A stretch of 64,000 bases of DNA from Pseudomonas putida (GCF_003228315.1 NZ_CP029693.1:620001-684000), one strand, 5' to 3'; shown: positions 1-9,002, numbered from the stretch's first letter. Program-made: numbers and translations. Notes: generated by a model not told the origin, from the sequence alone.

Positions 1-1
1 C

Positions 2-739
2 GCCCGTGACCTGGGTGAAAAAAGCGGTGTGTTCGAACACGGGTTGCGTAACAAGATCGTCAACGACTACAGCGCTGACGCGACTGAGCGCTCCATCGAA
101 GACAGCCTCAAGCGCCTGAAGACCGATCGACTGGACATCGTCTGGATCCACGACATCGCCCAGGACTTCTATGGCGACCAGTGGCTGCAATACTTCGAAC
201 AGGCCCGCACCGGTGCCTTCAAGGTCCTGGACCGTCTGCGCGACGAGGGCGTGATCAAGGCCTGGGGCCTGGGCGTCAACCGCGTCGAGCCGATCGAGCT
301 GACCCTGGATCTGGAAGAAGCCCGTCCTGATGGCATGCTGCTCGCCGGTCGCTACACCTTGCTCGACCACGAACGTGCGCTGCAACGCGTGATGGCCCAG
401 GCCAAGTCGCAGAACGTCGAGATCGTGGTGGGCGGCCCGTACAGCTCAGGGATCCTGGCCGGTGGCGCGCACTTCGAATACCAGAAGGCCAGCCCGCAGA
501 TCATCCAGAAGGTCGAGCACATCAAGCGCATTGCAAAGGCCCATGGCGTCGATATCAAGGCCGCCGCGCTGCAATTCTCCCTGGCCAACCCGGCGGTGGC
601 CGCGGTGATTCCAGGCGCCAGCCGTCCGGAGCGAATCGCCGAAGACGTGGCCGCGCTCAAGGCGGTGATCCCGGCGGCATTCTGGGCTGAACTGCGCAGC
701 GCCGGGCTGATCGCGGCCAACGCGCCGGTCCCGGCATAA
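2..739 (+). CDS. Aldo/keto reductase, C-terminal part (5' end outside window)
   Basis: The reading frame is open from base 2, so the gene starts upstream of the window and about 245 C-terminal residues are visible. The fragment carries the segment SLKRLKTDRLDIVWIHD, typical of aldo/keto reductase barrels (strand 4 with the active-site His), and the late motifs QFSLANPAVAAVIPGAS and SRPERIAEDV, which form the NAD(P)-binding end of the barrel. The sequence resembles the D-threo-aldose 1-dehydrogenase/pyridoxal dehydrogenase branch, so oxidation of a sugar or pyridoxal-like aldehyde in the cytoplasm is plausible; the substrate is not fixed by what is visible. The catalytic Tyr lies outside the window. 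A REP doublet follows the stop. Confidence 0.85.
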   Translation, partial: ARDLGEKSGVFEHGLRNKIVNDYSADATERSIEDSLKRLKTDRLDIVWIHDIAQDFYGDQWLQYFEQARTGAFKVLDRLRDEGVIKAWGLGVNRVEPIELTLDLEEARPDGMLLAGRYTLLDHERALQRVMAQAKSQNVEIVVGGPYSSGILAGGAHFEYQKASPQIIQKVEHIKRIAKAHGVDIKAAALQFSLANPAVAAVIPGASRPERIAEDVAALKAVIPAAFWAELRSAGLIAANAPVPA

Positions 740-749
740 CGACGCGTCC

Positions 750-844
750 CCTGTAGGAGCGAGCCTGCTCGCGATGGCGGCCGGACAGTCGACAATGATG
801 TTGACTGCCAAGACCTCATCGCGAGCAGGCTCGCTCCTACAGGG
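750..844. repeat. REP doublet (BIME), subtype B
   Basis: Two inverted copies of the TGTAGGAGCGAGCCTGCTCG core, at 750-775 and 818-844, can fold into a long hairpin. The segment between them contains CAATGATGTTGACTG, which is shared with the doublet at 32378-32476 but not with the other doublets. The right-hand copy overlaps the end of the neighbouring aldehyde dehydrogenase gene and supplies its stop codon. Confidence 0.95.
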
Positions 845-2294
845 GCATTACGACAGTCTTGGCCTCCAGAAACGACTCCAGCCCGGCCACCCCGAACTCC
901 CGGCCAATCCGCGATTGCTTAACCCCGCCAAACGGCGCCAATAACTCCGGGTTGATCCGATTGATCATCACGGTGCCTGCTTCCAGCCGCGAAGCGATGT
1001 GGCTGGCACGTTGCAGATTGCTCGAGAACACATAGGCGTACAGCCCATACTCCGTGCCATTGGCGATCTCGATGGCCTGTTCTTCGCTGTCATAGGTCAT
1101 GATCGACAGCACCGGCCCGAAAATCTCTTCTCGGGCAATGTCCATGTCCTCGCTGACATCGGCGAAAACCGTGGGCCTTGCGAAATACCCCTGTTCCAGC
1201 CCGGCCGGGCGGCCCTCACCACCGACAATCAACCTGGCGCCCTGGGCCATACCGCGCTGAATGTAATGCTGAACGCGTTGGTATTGGGCGAGGCTGGCCA
1301 GCGGTCCGATGGTGGTCTGCGGATCATTGGGATCACCGACGCGCAAGGTGGCGGCAAACTCTTGCACGGCGCCGATGACCTCATCCAGGCGCATTCGCGG
1401 CACCAGCAGCCGTGTGCCGGCAATGCACGCCTGGCCGTTGTTCATGAAGGCGGCATTCATCGCCAGTGCAATGGCGGTGGACAGGTCCGCATCATCCAGC
1501 ACGATCGACGCCGACTTGCCGCTCAGGGCCAGGCTCACGCGTTTCATGCTTTGCACGCCGGCGCGGGCGATCAGCTTGCCGGTGGCCGTAGAGCCGGTGA
1601 AGGAAATCCTGGCGATGTCGGGATGGGTGCTCAATTCATCTCCGACATCCTGGCCCCGTCCCAACAGCATGTTGAAGATGCCGTCCGGCAAGCCCGCGCT
1701 ATGCAGCGCCTGGGCGATGACCCGGGACTGCAAGGGGCTCAGCTCACTGGGTTTGATCACCGAGGTACAACCGGCGGCGATGGCCGAGGCCAGCTTGCTG
1801 CAAATCGTCCCGGCCACGCTGTTCCAGGGCGCGATCAATGCCGCGACACCCACCGGCTACATCACGACCTGCGCCGTACCGACTGTGCGAATCAGCGGGT
1901 AGTCCTCCAGTGTTTGCACCGCATTGGCAAAACACTGGGAGGCATACTGGCTGACCCATTGGGTACGGGCGAACACGCCGCCGTACTCCTCGATGGCCGA
2001 ATCGCGGATCTGCCCGGCACTGCTCAATACGGCAGTCTGAAGTTGCCTGAGCATCTCGATGCGTTCGGTCTTGCTGGTCCGGGCGAAGGTGCGTTGTGCG
2101 CGGCGGGCGGCGTGGATTGCCAACCGTGCGTCATCGCGGTTGGCCAGGGTGGCCGTACCTATCACGGCTTCGGTCGCCGGATTGATGATCTGTATGACTT
2201 CCGTGCCCCGTACCGGCACGAACTTGCCGTCGATGTATGCCTCGCTGATGTCCCACATGATTCGCCCCGGATCGTCGTACTGATGAGGGGCCAA
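837..2294 (-). pseudogene. NAD(P)-dependent aldehyde dehydrogenase, interrupted by in-frame amber codon
   Basis: Two open frames on the minus strand (2294-1857 and from 1856 down to 837) are in the same frame and are separated only by a TAG at 1859-1857, inside the family motif usually read as EPVGVAALIAPWN. Together they give a normal-length enzyme of about 484 residues. The N-terminal part has the usual ALDH start (YIDGKFVPV) and the C-terminal part has the catalytic Cys in NNGQACIAGTR (near residue 290). The general-base Glu expected 34 residues before it is Ala (VSLALSGKSAS instead of LELxGK). The TAG is one base change from GAG. The stop codon at 839-837 lies inside a REP element. It is divergent from a LysR gene. 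Either a true pseudogene or a sequencing error at one base; the missing Glu argues for decay or an unusual family. Confidence 0.8.
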
Positions 2295-2320
2295 TCTATC
2301 GATTTGTCATCGTGCCGATA

Positions 2321-2338
2321 ATCCGTTCAAATGCGGAT
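2321..2338. promoter_or_regulatory. Candidate LysR operator in divergent promoter
   Basis: ATCCG (2321-2325), an 8-base spacer and CGGAT (2334-2338) form a perfect inverted repeat between the aldehyde dehydrogenase start (2294) and the LysR start (2362). LysR proteins typically bind such interrupted palindromes in the promoter they share with a divergent gene. Function is inferred from position only. Confidence 0.4.
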
Positions 2339-2361
2339 GAATTATCAAGGTAATCGGGACA

Positions 2362-3255
2362 ATGTATAAATCCGGCCTGATCGAACTGGAAGTGGTGCTG
2401 GCCGTCGCCCGGCGGCGGGGTTTCCGTGCAGCGGCCACCGACCTGGACATGTCCACCACGGCGGTCAGCAATGCCGTCGCTGGCCTGGAAGCGCGGTTGG
2501 GTACGCGGCTGTTTCATCGGACCACCCGCAGCGTCTCCCTTACGGAGGCCGGGCAACGCTTCGTCGAGCAGATAGAACCTGCCGTCGCCCATATCCAGCA
2601 CGCGATGCAAAACCTGCACGCAGATCAGTCCGTTCTTACAGGCACGTTGCGCATCAACAGTTCGCTGGGTGCGGCGCTCATGGTTTTCCAACCGATCCTG
2701 CTCAAGTTCCTGCGGCGCCATCCGGGCATGACGGTGGATATCACCACCGAAGGAAAGAGTGTCGACATCATCGCCGAAGGCTTCGACGCGGGGCTGCGCC
2801 AGGGGACGCGGGTGCCACGGGACATGATCCGCGTGCCCATCACCCGGGACATTCCGATGGCCGTGGTGGGCTCGCCCGGCTATTTTTCCTCGCATCCCCG
2901 GCCGCTGATTCCCGAAGACCTGCTCAATCACGCCTGCATACGGGCACGTCTTCCTGGCGGTGTGGCATCGCCCTGGTCGTTCATTCGTGAAAATCAACCC
3001 TTTACGGTCGAGGTGCAGGGGCCCTTGGTGCTGGACACGCCTTTGCTGATGGTCGAAGCGGCCCGGCAGGGTGCAGGCCTGGCACAGTTGCCAGAGTTTT
3101 ATGTTCAGGACGAGCTGGCTGAAGGACGTCTGGTGAAGGTCCTGGAGCCTTGGACGCCTGCCGCTGCGGGCCTCTCGCTGTACTACTCCGGCCATCGCCA
3201 CATACCCGCCGCCTTGCGGGCACTGATCGAGCTGATCCACGAACAAGGCAGCTGA
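2362..3255 (+). CDS. LysR family transcriptional regulator
   Basis: At 297 residues it is the usual LysR length. The N-terminal winged helix-turn-helix is clear (residues about 5-60: FRAAATDLDMSTTAVSNAV, then LEARLGTRLFHRTTRSVSLT), followed by the periplasmic-binding-protein-like effector domain from about residue 90. It belongs by appearance to the large subgroup whose members control a divergent oxidoreductase gene. It is divergent from the aldehyde dehydrogenase and 160 bases upstream of, and co-directional with, the fusion oxidoreductase at 3415. Candidate inverted-repeat operators occur on both sides of the gene (2321-2338 and 3300-3316), so it could control either or both neighbours. 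The effector is unknown. Confidence 0.9.
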   Translation: MYKSGLIELEVVLAVARRRGFRAAATDLDMSTTAVSNAVAGLEARLGTRLFHRTTRSVSLTEAGQRFVEQIEPAVAHIQHAMQNLHADQSVLTGTLRINSSLGAALMVFQPILLKFLRRHPGMTVDITTEGKSVDIIAEGFDAGLRQGTRVPRDMIRVPITRDIPMAVVGSPGYFSSHPRPLIPEDLLNHACIRARLPGGVASPWSFIRENQPFTVEVQGPLVLDTPLLMVEAARQGAGLAQLPEFYVQDELAEGRLVKVLEPWTPAAAGLSLYYSGHRHIPAALRALIELIHEQGS

Positions 3256-3299
3256 CTTCATTGCCGGCGGCGCCATGGATCGCACATTGCGCAGCGGTC

Positions 3300-3316
3300 A
3301 TTTCAGTTTCTGAAAT
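3300..3316. promoter_or_regulatory. Perfect 7-bp inverted repeat upstream of the fusion oxidoreductase
   Basis: ATTTCAG (3300-3306), TTT, CTGAAAT (3310-3316) is a perfect palindrome with a 3-base spacer, 98 bases before the ATG at 3415. It fits the general LysR T-N11-A pattern and lies just downstream of a LysR gene. An operator role is inference. Confidence 0.4.
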
Positions 3317-3414
3317 AGTGGATTGCAATCCGTGCGGATTCTGCTGCGGGGACTTCGGGAGGAAGATAGCGCTCACGTTGTAACTCCCCAGTCACTGGCG
3401 CAAGGAGACACCCG

Positions 3415-5466
3415 ATGGATGACGTCACGAAAGCGCAACCCTCGCCCTGGCATGAAGGCGAGTTGACCTTGCAGCGTTCAGTCGGCGCGGTGGAGATGAT
3501 GGTCGGTGTCGGCCAGCGACAGATGTCGCGCACGTGGATGCCGGACCAGCATCGCGAGTTCTATGCGCAACTTCCCTTTGTGATACTCGGTGCCGTGGAT
3601 CGCCAGGGCGATGTGTGGGCCACGATCCGTACGGGGCAACCCGGTTTCATGCATTCCCCCGAGCCGGAACGCCTGCACATCCAACTCGAGCCCCAGCCCA
3701 ATGACCCGGCGCAAGCGGGCATGCAGGAGGGCGATGCGATCGGCATGCTGGGTATCGAACTGCATACCCGTCGGCGCAATCGCATGAATGGCAACGTGCT
3801 GCACCAACTGGACAACGGCATCGAGATTGCCGTGACCCAGGCCTATGGCAATTGCCCGCGCTACATCAATCTTCGCCAGTACGAATTCGTTGACCAGATC
3901 GAAGACGTCGCGCGTGAGTTGACCGCGACCGATCCGCTGGTACGGCGCCTGACCACAACGGCCGATTCCTTTTATGTCGCGACTTACGTCGAGCGCGATG
4001 GCCAGAACCAGGTCGATGCTTCCCATCGCGGTGGCAAGCCGGGTTTTGTGCGCATCGAGGAAGACGGCGCGCTGACCATTCCGGATTTCTCCGGCAACCT
4101 GTTTTTCAACACCCTGGGCAACATCCTGCTCAATCCCCGCGCCGGGTTGCTGTTCATCGACTTCCAGAACGGTGATCTGCTGCAAATGAGCGGGACCGCC
4201 GAGGTGCTGCTGGACGATCCGGAAATTGCTGCGTTCCAGGGCGCCGAGCGGCTGTGGCGCTTCAGGCCGCAACGCATTGTTCACCGCCAGGCGGCGATCC
4301 CGTTGCGCTGGGTGGACAAGCCTGAAGGGGATTCGCCCAACTCAATGATGACCGGCAGCTGGGAGCAGGCCGCGGAGCGTTTGCAGGCCGAAGCCCTGCG
4401 TACCCACTGGCGCGCGTTGCGGGTGGCACGCATCGTCGATGAAAGCCGCAGCATTCGCTCGTTCTATCTGGAGCCCGGCGATGGCGTCGGCCTGTCCGGG
4501 TTCGAGCCGGGGCAACATCTGCCCATACGCATTCAGCTGGAAGGGCAAAAGGCTCCGTCGATTCGCACCTACAGCGTTTCCAGCGCACCTTCGGATCAAT
4601 TCCTGCGGATCAGCGTCAAGCGTGACGGTCTGGTGTCATCGCATCTGCATGAGCGGGTTCAGGTCGGCGACTGGATCGAAGGGCGGGCGCCGCAAGGGCA
4701 TTTCACCGTAAACGCCTCCGAACGCCGTCCCCTGGTGCTGCTCGCGGCGGGCGTTGGCGTGACGCCGCTGTTGTCGATGCTGCGGGAGGTGGTGTACGAG
4801 GGCAAACGCGTCAATCGCATGCGCCCGACCTGGGTGGTGCAAAGCAGTCGCTCGGTGGACGACCTGGCCTTTCGCAAGGAAGTCGACGAGCTGGTGGCGC
4901 TGGCCGGGGACAAGGTCAAGGTGCTGCGGGTGGTCAGCCAACCACCTCTCGATGGCGGCGGCGACGGCTATGACGTGGCAGGGCGGATCGATGTCGAGCT
5001 GCTCAAGACCCTGCTGCCGCTCAATGACTACGACTTCTACCTGTGCGGGCCGGGGAGTTTTACCCAGGCGCTGTACGACGGCCTGCGCAAAATACGCATT
5101 CCCGACGACCGCATTCACGCGGAGACCTTCGGCCCGTCCACGCTGGTCCGTGACGCCGAAGTCAGCGTGCCGGCGGCGCAGCAGGTGCCGGTGTCGACTG
5201 AATCGGTGAAGGTGCTGTTTTCCACCTCAGGCAAGGAAGCACGCTGGGAACCTGGCACCGGGACACTGCTGGAACTGGCGGAAGCCCGAGGACTGAGCCC
5301 GGAATTCAGCTGTCGCGGCGGCTCCTGCGGCACCTGCAAAACCCGCATGAGCAGCGGTCAGGTGCATTACCTGAACACCCCGGAACCGGGACTGGCCGCT
5401 GATGAGGTGCTGATCTGCTGCGCCGTGCCGGCGCAGGGCAGCGAGCCGTTGGTGCTGGATATCTGA
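3415..5466 (+). CDS. Fusion protein: PNPOx-like domain, ferredoxin-NADP reductase and 2Fe-2S ferredoxin
   Basis: This 683-residue protein has three parts. Residues about 45-300 resemble pyridoxamine-phosphate-oxidase-type flavin-binding split barrels. Residues about 330-440 form the FAD barrel of ferredoxin reductases (motif IRTYSVSSAP), followed to about 570 by the NAD(P) domain (LLAAGVGVTPLLSML; DYDFYLCGPGSF). The last 85 residues are a plant-type ferredoxin with Cys633, Cys638 and Cys641 (CRGGSCGTC) and a fourth Cys at 668 or 669. The start is set by AAGGAG eight bases upstream. Such a chain can pass electrons from NAD(P)H through FAD to the iron-sulfur centre and a flavin site. No substrate is evident. 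A LysR gene and a palindrome at 3300-3316 precede it; a REP doublet follows. Confidence 0.88.
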   Translation: MDDVTKAQPSPWHEGELTLQRSVGAVEMMVGVGQRQMSRTWMPDQHREFYAQLPFVILGAVDRQGDVWATIRTGQPGFMHSPEPERLHIQLEPQPNDPAQAGMQEGDAIGMLGIELHTRRRNRMNGNVLHQLDNGIEIAVTQAYGNCPRYINLRQYEFVDQIEDVARELTATDPLVRRLTTTADSFYVATYVERDGQNQVDASHRGGKPGFVRIEEDGALTIPDFSGNLFFNTLGNILLNPRAGLLFIDFQNGDLLQMSGTAEVLLDDPEIAAFQGAERLWRFRPQRIVHRQAAIPLRWVDKPEGDSPNSMMTGSWEQAAERLQAEALRTHWRALRVARIVDESRSIRSFYLEPGDGVGLSGFEPGQHLPIRIQLEGQKAPSIRTYSVSSAPSDQFLRISVKRDGLVSSHLHERVQVGDWIEGRAPQGHFTVNASERRPLVLLAAGVGVTPLLSMLREVVYEGKRVNRMRPTWVVQSSRSVDDLAFRKEVDELVALAGDKVKVLRVVSQPPLDGGGDGYDVAGRIDVELLKTLLPLNDYDFYLCGPGSFTQALYDGLRKIRIPDDRIHAETFGPSTLVRDAEVSVPAAQQVPVSTESVKVLFSTSGKEARWEPGTGTLLELAEARGLSPEFSCRGGSCGTCKTRMSSGQVHYLNTPEPGLAADEVLICCAVPAQGSEPLVLDI

Positions 5467-5483
5467 ATCAGGTGTATACGAAA

Positions 5484-5587
5484 CCCTGTAGGAGCGAGCC
5501 TGCTCGCGATGGTGGCCAACGATAACGCTGAGAGCCTGACACCCCGTGGCGCTCTCGGCCCCATCGCGAGCAGGCTCGCTCCTACAG
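5484..5587. repeat. REP doublet (BIME), subtype A, plus orientation
   Basis: Inverted REP cores at 5484-5511 and 5561-5587 flank a conserved middle segment beginning with a GGCCAACGATAACG-like motif. It sits in the gap between two convergent genes, where it could act as a bidirectional transcript end. Confidence 0.95.
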
Positions 5588-5613
5588 TTGTTGATTGATG
5601 CTGTGCAGGCGAA

Positions 5614-7257
5614 CTACACCAACGCACTTCTGCGCTTGAGCTCGCTGTTGAGAATGAAGTCATTCTCCGAATAGTCCACCGGGCAGTCGATCAGGTGCAC
5701 CCCCGGTTCACCAATGCAGCGTTCCAGCAGCGGCAGGAAACCTTCGGCGCTGTCCACCCGATGGCCCTTGGCGCCATAGGCTTCGGCGTATTTGACGAAG
5801 TCCGGGTTGCCGTAGTCCAGGCCGAAATCGGTGAAGCCCATGTTCGCCTGCTTCCAGCGGATCATGCCGTAGCCGTCGTCACGCAGAATGATCACCGTCA
5901 GGTTCATCTTCAGGCGTACGGCGGTTTCCATTTCCTGGCTGTTCATCATGAAACCGCCATCACCACACACCGCGACCACCGGGCGATCGGGGTAGACCAG
6001 GTTCGCCGCCATCGCCGAGGGCAGGCCTGCGCCCATGGTCGCCAGGGCGTTGTCCAGCAGCACGGTGTTGGGTTTGTGCGCCTTGTAGTTGCGGGCGAAC
6101 CAGATTTTGTAGATGCCGTTGTCCAGCGCCACGATGCCATCGGAGGGCAGGGCGCGACGCACGTCGGCGACGAAGCGCTGCGGGTAGATCGGGAAGCGGT
6201 TGTCGTCCGCGCCTTCGATGACCTGCGCTTCGTTGGCCTCGCGGATCGCCATCAGGCGGCTGAAGTCCCAGTGCGGCTGGACTTGCAGCGCTTCACCGAT
6301 CTGCCACACCGCGTTGGCGATGTCGCCCACCACTTCGATCTGCGGGAAATACACCGGGTCGACTTCCGCCGAACGGAAGTTGATGTGGATCACTTCAGTG
6401 CCGCCACGCACCATGAAGAACGGCGGCTTCTCGATCACGTCGTGACCGATGTTGACGATCAGGTCGGCCGCTTCGACCGCGCGATGCACGAAGTCACCGG
6501 CGGAGAGGGCGGCATTGCCGAGAAAGCGCGGGTGGCGCTCATCCACCACGCCCTTGCCCATTTGCGTGGTGACAAACGGAATGCCGGTGTTGTCGATCAG
6601 TTGCTTGAGCACCTTGCAGGTCATCTTGCGGTTGGCGCCGGCACCGATCACCAGGATCGGGCTGCGGGCGGCCTTGAGTTTTTCCACCGCGCCCTGGATG
6701 GACTTGTGCTCGGCCAGCGGGCGACGGACCAGGCTGGGCGGGATCGGCATGCTTTCGGTCTGTTCGGCGGCGATGTCCTCAGGCAGCTCCAGGTGCACGG
6801 CGCCGGGCTTTTCCTCCAGAGACAGGCGGAAGGCTTCGCGAACGCGGGACGGAATGTTGTCGGCGGAGGCCAGTTGATGGGTGTACTTGGTCAGCGGCTG
6901 CATCATGCCGACCACATCGAGGATCTGGAAGCGGCCCTGCTTGGACTTCTTGATCGGCTTTTGCCCGGTGATCATCAGCATCGGCATGCCACCCAGATAG
7001 GCGTAGGCACCGGCGGTGACCAGGTTGGTCGCGCCGGGGCCCAGGGTCGACAGGCTGACGCCGGTCTTGCCCGTCAGCCTGCCGTAAGTGGCGGCCATGA
7101 AACCGGCGGACTGTTCGTGGCGGGTCAGCACGAGCCTGATCGGGGATTTGCGCAGGGATTCCAGCAGGTCAAGGTTCTCTTCGCCGGGAATTCCGAACAC
7201 GAACTCCACGCCTTCGTTTTCCAGACATTGCACAACGACATCGGCAGCCTTGGCCAT
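5614..7257 (-). CDS. ThDP-dependent acetolactate-synthase-like enzyme
   Basis: 547 residues when started at the ATG at 7257, which follows a GAGG site; a longer frame to 7443 has no family similarity and is rejected. The order of domains is that of acetolactate synthase/pyruvate oxidase enzymes: N-terminal ThDP pyrimidine domain with the activating Glu (about residue 48, RHEQSAGFMAATYGRLTGK), central domain, and the C-terminal pyrophosphate domain with VCGDGGFMMN. It probably joins or cleaves 2-oxo acids (for example pyruvate to acetolactate). No small regulatory subunit gene lies next to it, so it is likely a stand-alone catabolic-type enzyme rather than the biosynthetic IlvB. A hairpin lies in its leader (7289-7322). 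Product specificity is not certain. Confidence 0.85.
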   Translation of the reverse strand: MAKAADVVVQCLENEGVEFVFGIPGEENLDLLESLRKSPIRLVLTRHEQSAGFMAATYGRLTGKTGVSLSTLGPGATNLVTAGAYAYLGGMPMLMITGQKPIKKSKQGRFQILDVVGMMQPLTKYTHQLASADNIPSRVREAFRLSLEEKPGAVHLELPEDIAAEQTESMPIPPSLVRRPLAEHKSIQGAVEKLKAARSPILVIGAGANRKMTCKVLKQLIDNTGIPFVTTQMGKGVVDERHPRFLGNAALSAGDFVHRAVEAADLIVNIGHDVIEKPPFFMVRGGTEVIHINFRSAEVDPVYFPQIEVVGDIANAVWQIGEALQVQPHWDFSRLMAIREANEAQVIEGADDNRFPIYPQRFVADVRRALPSDGIVALDNGIYKIWFARNYKAHKPNTVLLDNALATMGAGLPSAMAANLVYPDRPVVAVCGDGGFMMNSQEMETAVRLKMNLTVIILRDDGYGMIRWKQANMGFTDFGLDYGNPDFVKYAEAYGAKGHRVDSAEGFLPLLERCIGEPGVHLIDCPVDYSENDFILNSELKRRSALV

Positions 7258-7288
7258 TTTGTTTAGTACCTCGGGTTGGGGAGTCGGG

Positions 7289-7322
7289 CAGTGGGCCGGG
7301 GAAAGGCCGGCAGAACCCACTG
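7289..7322. promoter_or_regulatory. Inverted repeat in the leader between divergent genes
   Basis: CAGTGGG (7289-7295) pairs perfectly with CCCACTG (7316-7322), with an inner CCGG/CCGG pair in the loop. It lies 32 bases upstream of the acetolactate-synthase-like start, within the 299-base divergent region 7258-7556. It may be an operator or an mRNA leader hairpin. I see nothing else convincing in that gap. Confidence 0.35.
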
Positions 7323-7556
7323 GTAAACCTGATGACAAACACCGTCTTCGATACCGCAGCGCCCAGTATCGCCTCATTGCCATTAGGCGCATTACCGTTG
7401 GTCTGGCCGAGGCGTTCGCAGGCACGCTTGAATCGGGCGACAAGGACGGGGCGGCGGGCGCTGGCTATCCTTCAAGGTCAGATATTCCGAGGGTTTCTCT
7501 GGCTTGATTTTGACGTCAGCCGGCGGTTGGTCATTGCGCCGCGCTGGAGGTGCTCG

Positions 7557-9002
7557 ATGCTTTCCATGCTCACTGAAAGCCCGTTGATCGGCGCCCTGGT
7601 GTTGATCCTGATCGATACGGTGATGTGGCGTGTGATCAGTTCCAGGCGGCACAACTGGAAGGTGCTGACGCGGTTGATCATTTTCGTTCTGTACAGCTTG
7701 CTACTGTTCAACGAAGGCCTGAGCCCGCTGGAACCGGTGCCCGCTGGCGATAACGTGCCGTTGCAGATGGCGGCGACGGTTCTGGAGATCGGTTGGTGGC
7801 TGTTCGGCGCGCGCACCCTGACAGTGATCATCGGCGCGGTGATGATGCAGCGTGTCGGCCATACCGGGCGTTTGATCCAGGACTTGCTCGGCGCCGGTTT
7901 GTTCCTGATTGCGGTTATCGCCGCCCTGGCGTACGTGCTCAATCTGCCGGTCAAGGGCGTGCTGGCGACGTCCGGTGCCCTGGCGATCATTGTCGGCCTG
8001 GCCCTGCAAAGTACCCTCAGCGATGTGTTTTCCGGGATCGTCCTCAACACCACTAAGCCCTATCAGATCGATGACTGGATCGCCATCGACGGTACCGAAG
8101 GCCGGGTCACCGACATCGACTGGCGTGCCACCTTCCTGCAAACCTCCCAGGGCAGCATGATCGTCATCCCCAACTCGATGGCGGCCAAGGCCAAGATCAC
8201 CAACTTCAGTCGCCCCAGCGACATGTTCGGGGTTTCCATCAGTTTGCTGATCAGTCCCCATGTGCGTCCCAACCGGGTGTTCGATGCCCTGGAGCGGGCG
8301 GCTCAGGGCTGTCGCATTCTGCTGACCAAACCCGCGCCCAAGGTCACGATCAAGAGCACCGGCAGCGGCGGCGTGGAATATGAAGTCAGCGGTTTCGTGA
8401 TTTCCATGGATCAGAAGCGCGCCGTGCGCAATCAGTTGTTCGATCTGGCGTACCGGCATTTGCTGGCGGCCGGCATCAATTGGCTGTCGACGGTGGAAAC
8501 CACCGAACCGGTGCGCCATTCACGGGCACGGGCGTTGCTCGACCACTCCAGCATCTTTTCCACGACCTTGAGTGATGAAGAGAAGGACAAGGTCAGCCAG
8601 AACATGACCCGGCAAGCCTTCCAGCCGGGGGAAATGATCCTGCCGGGCGGGGAGATCAGCGAGATCCTCTACATCATCGAGTCCGGCGTGGTGACGGTGG
8701 CCCTGAGCCGTGGAGGCGTCAAGTTCGAAGCCGGACGCATGGGGCCGGGGGAGGTGATCGGCGAAGCCGGGATTGTCTCGGGCAAGGCACTGCCGGCGGA
8801 TTTCGCCGCCCTGACGTTCTGCTATCTATACCGGATCGAAAAAGAATACTTCCGGCCCTGCGTGGAAGCCCGCCATGACATCAGCGAGGCAATGAAGGCG
8901 TTGATGGACTTCCGCCTGCAAATCTCCCAGACATTGCTGCAGGAGGAACCGAAGGCTATCGAGAAAAAAGGCTTCCTGCAGTGGCTGCGCAACCGGGTGT
9001 GA
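7557..9002 (+). CDS. MscS-family mechanosensitive channel with C-terminal cyclic-nucleotide-binding domain
   Basis: The ATG at 7557, six bases after GGAGG, gives 481 residues; the longer frame back to 7332 adds an Arg-rich, non-hydrophobic stretch and is rejected. Residues 1-150 hold about four membrane segments. The MscS pore helix and beta domain follow (GVLATSGALAIIVGLALQST, then DVFSGIVLNTTKPYQIDDWI and VVIPN-like IVIPNSMAAKAKITNFS). Residues about 335-450 are a cNMP-binding fold (FQPGEMILPGGE, ILYIIESGVVTV, MGPGEVIGEAGIVSGK). The channel should open under membrane tension, with the cytoplasmic domain tuning it by ligand binding. The ligand, perhaps a cyclic nucleotide, is not shown. Confidence 0.9.
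   Translation: MLSMLTESPLIGALVLILIDTVMWRVISSRRHNWKVLTRLIIFVLYSLLLFNEGLSPLEPVPAGDNVPLQMAATVLEIGWWLFGARTLTVIIGAVMMQRVGHTGRLIQDLLGAGLFLIAVIAALAYVLNLPVKGVLATSGALAIIVGLALQSTLSDVFSGIVLNTTKPYQIDDWIAIDGTEGRVTDIDWRATFLQTSQGSMIVIPNSMAAKAKITNFSRPSDMFGVSISLLISPHVRPNRVFDALERAAQGCRILLTKPAPKVTIKSTGSGGVEYEVSGFVISMDQKRAVRNQLFDLAYRHLLAAGINWLSTVETTEPVRHSRARALLDHSSIFSTTLSDEEKDKVSQNMTRQAFQPGEMILPGGEISEILYIIESGVVTVALSRGGVKFEAGRMGPGEVIGEAGIVSGKALPADFAALTFCYLYRIEKEYFRPCVEARHDISEAMKALMDFRLQISQTLLQEEPKAIEKKGFLQWLRNRV

Noticed and set aside
999..2321. 440-codon plus-strand frame across the aldehyde dehydrogenase
   Set aside because: It is antisense to a gene with clear family motifs, has His/Gly/Gln-rich composition typical of GC-rich shadow frames and no recognisable domain.
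5695..7266. 523-codon plus-strand frame opposite the ThDP enzyme
   Set aside because: Antisense shadow of a well-conserved gene; no start site and biased composition.
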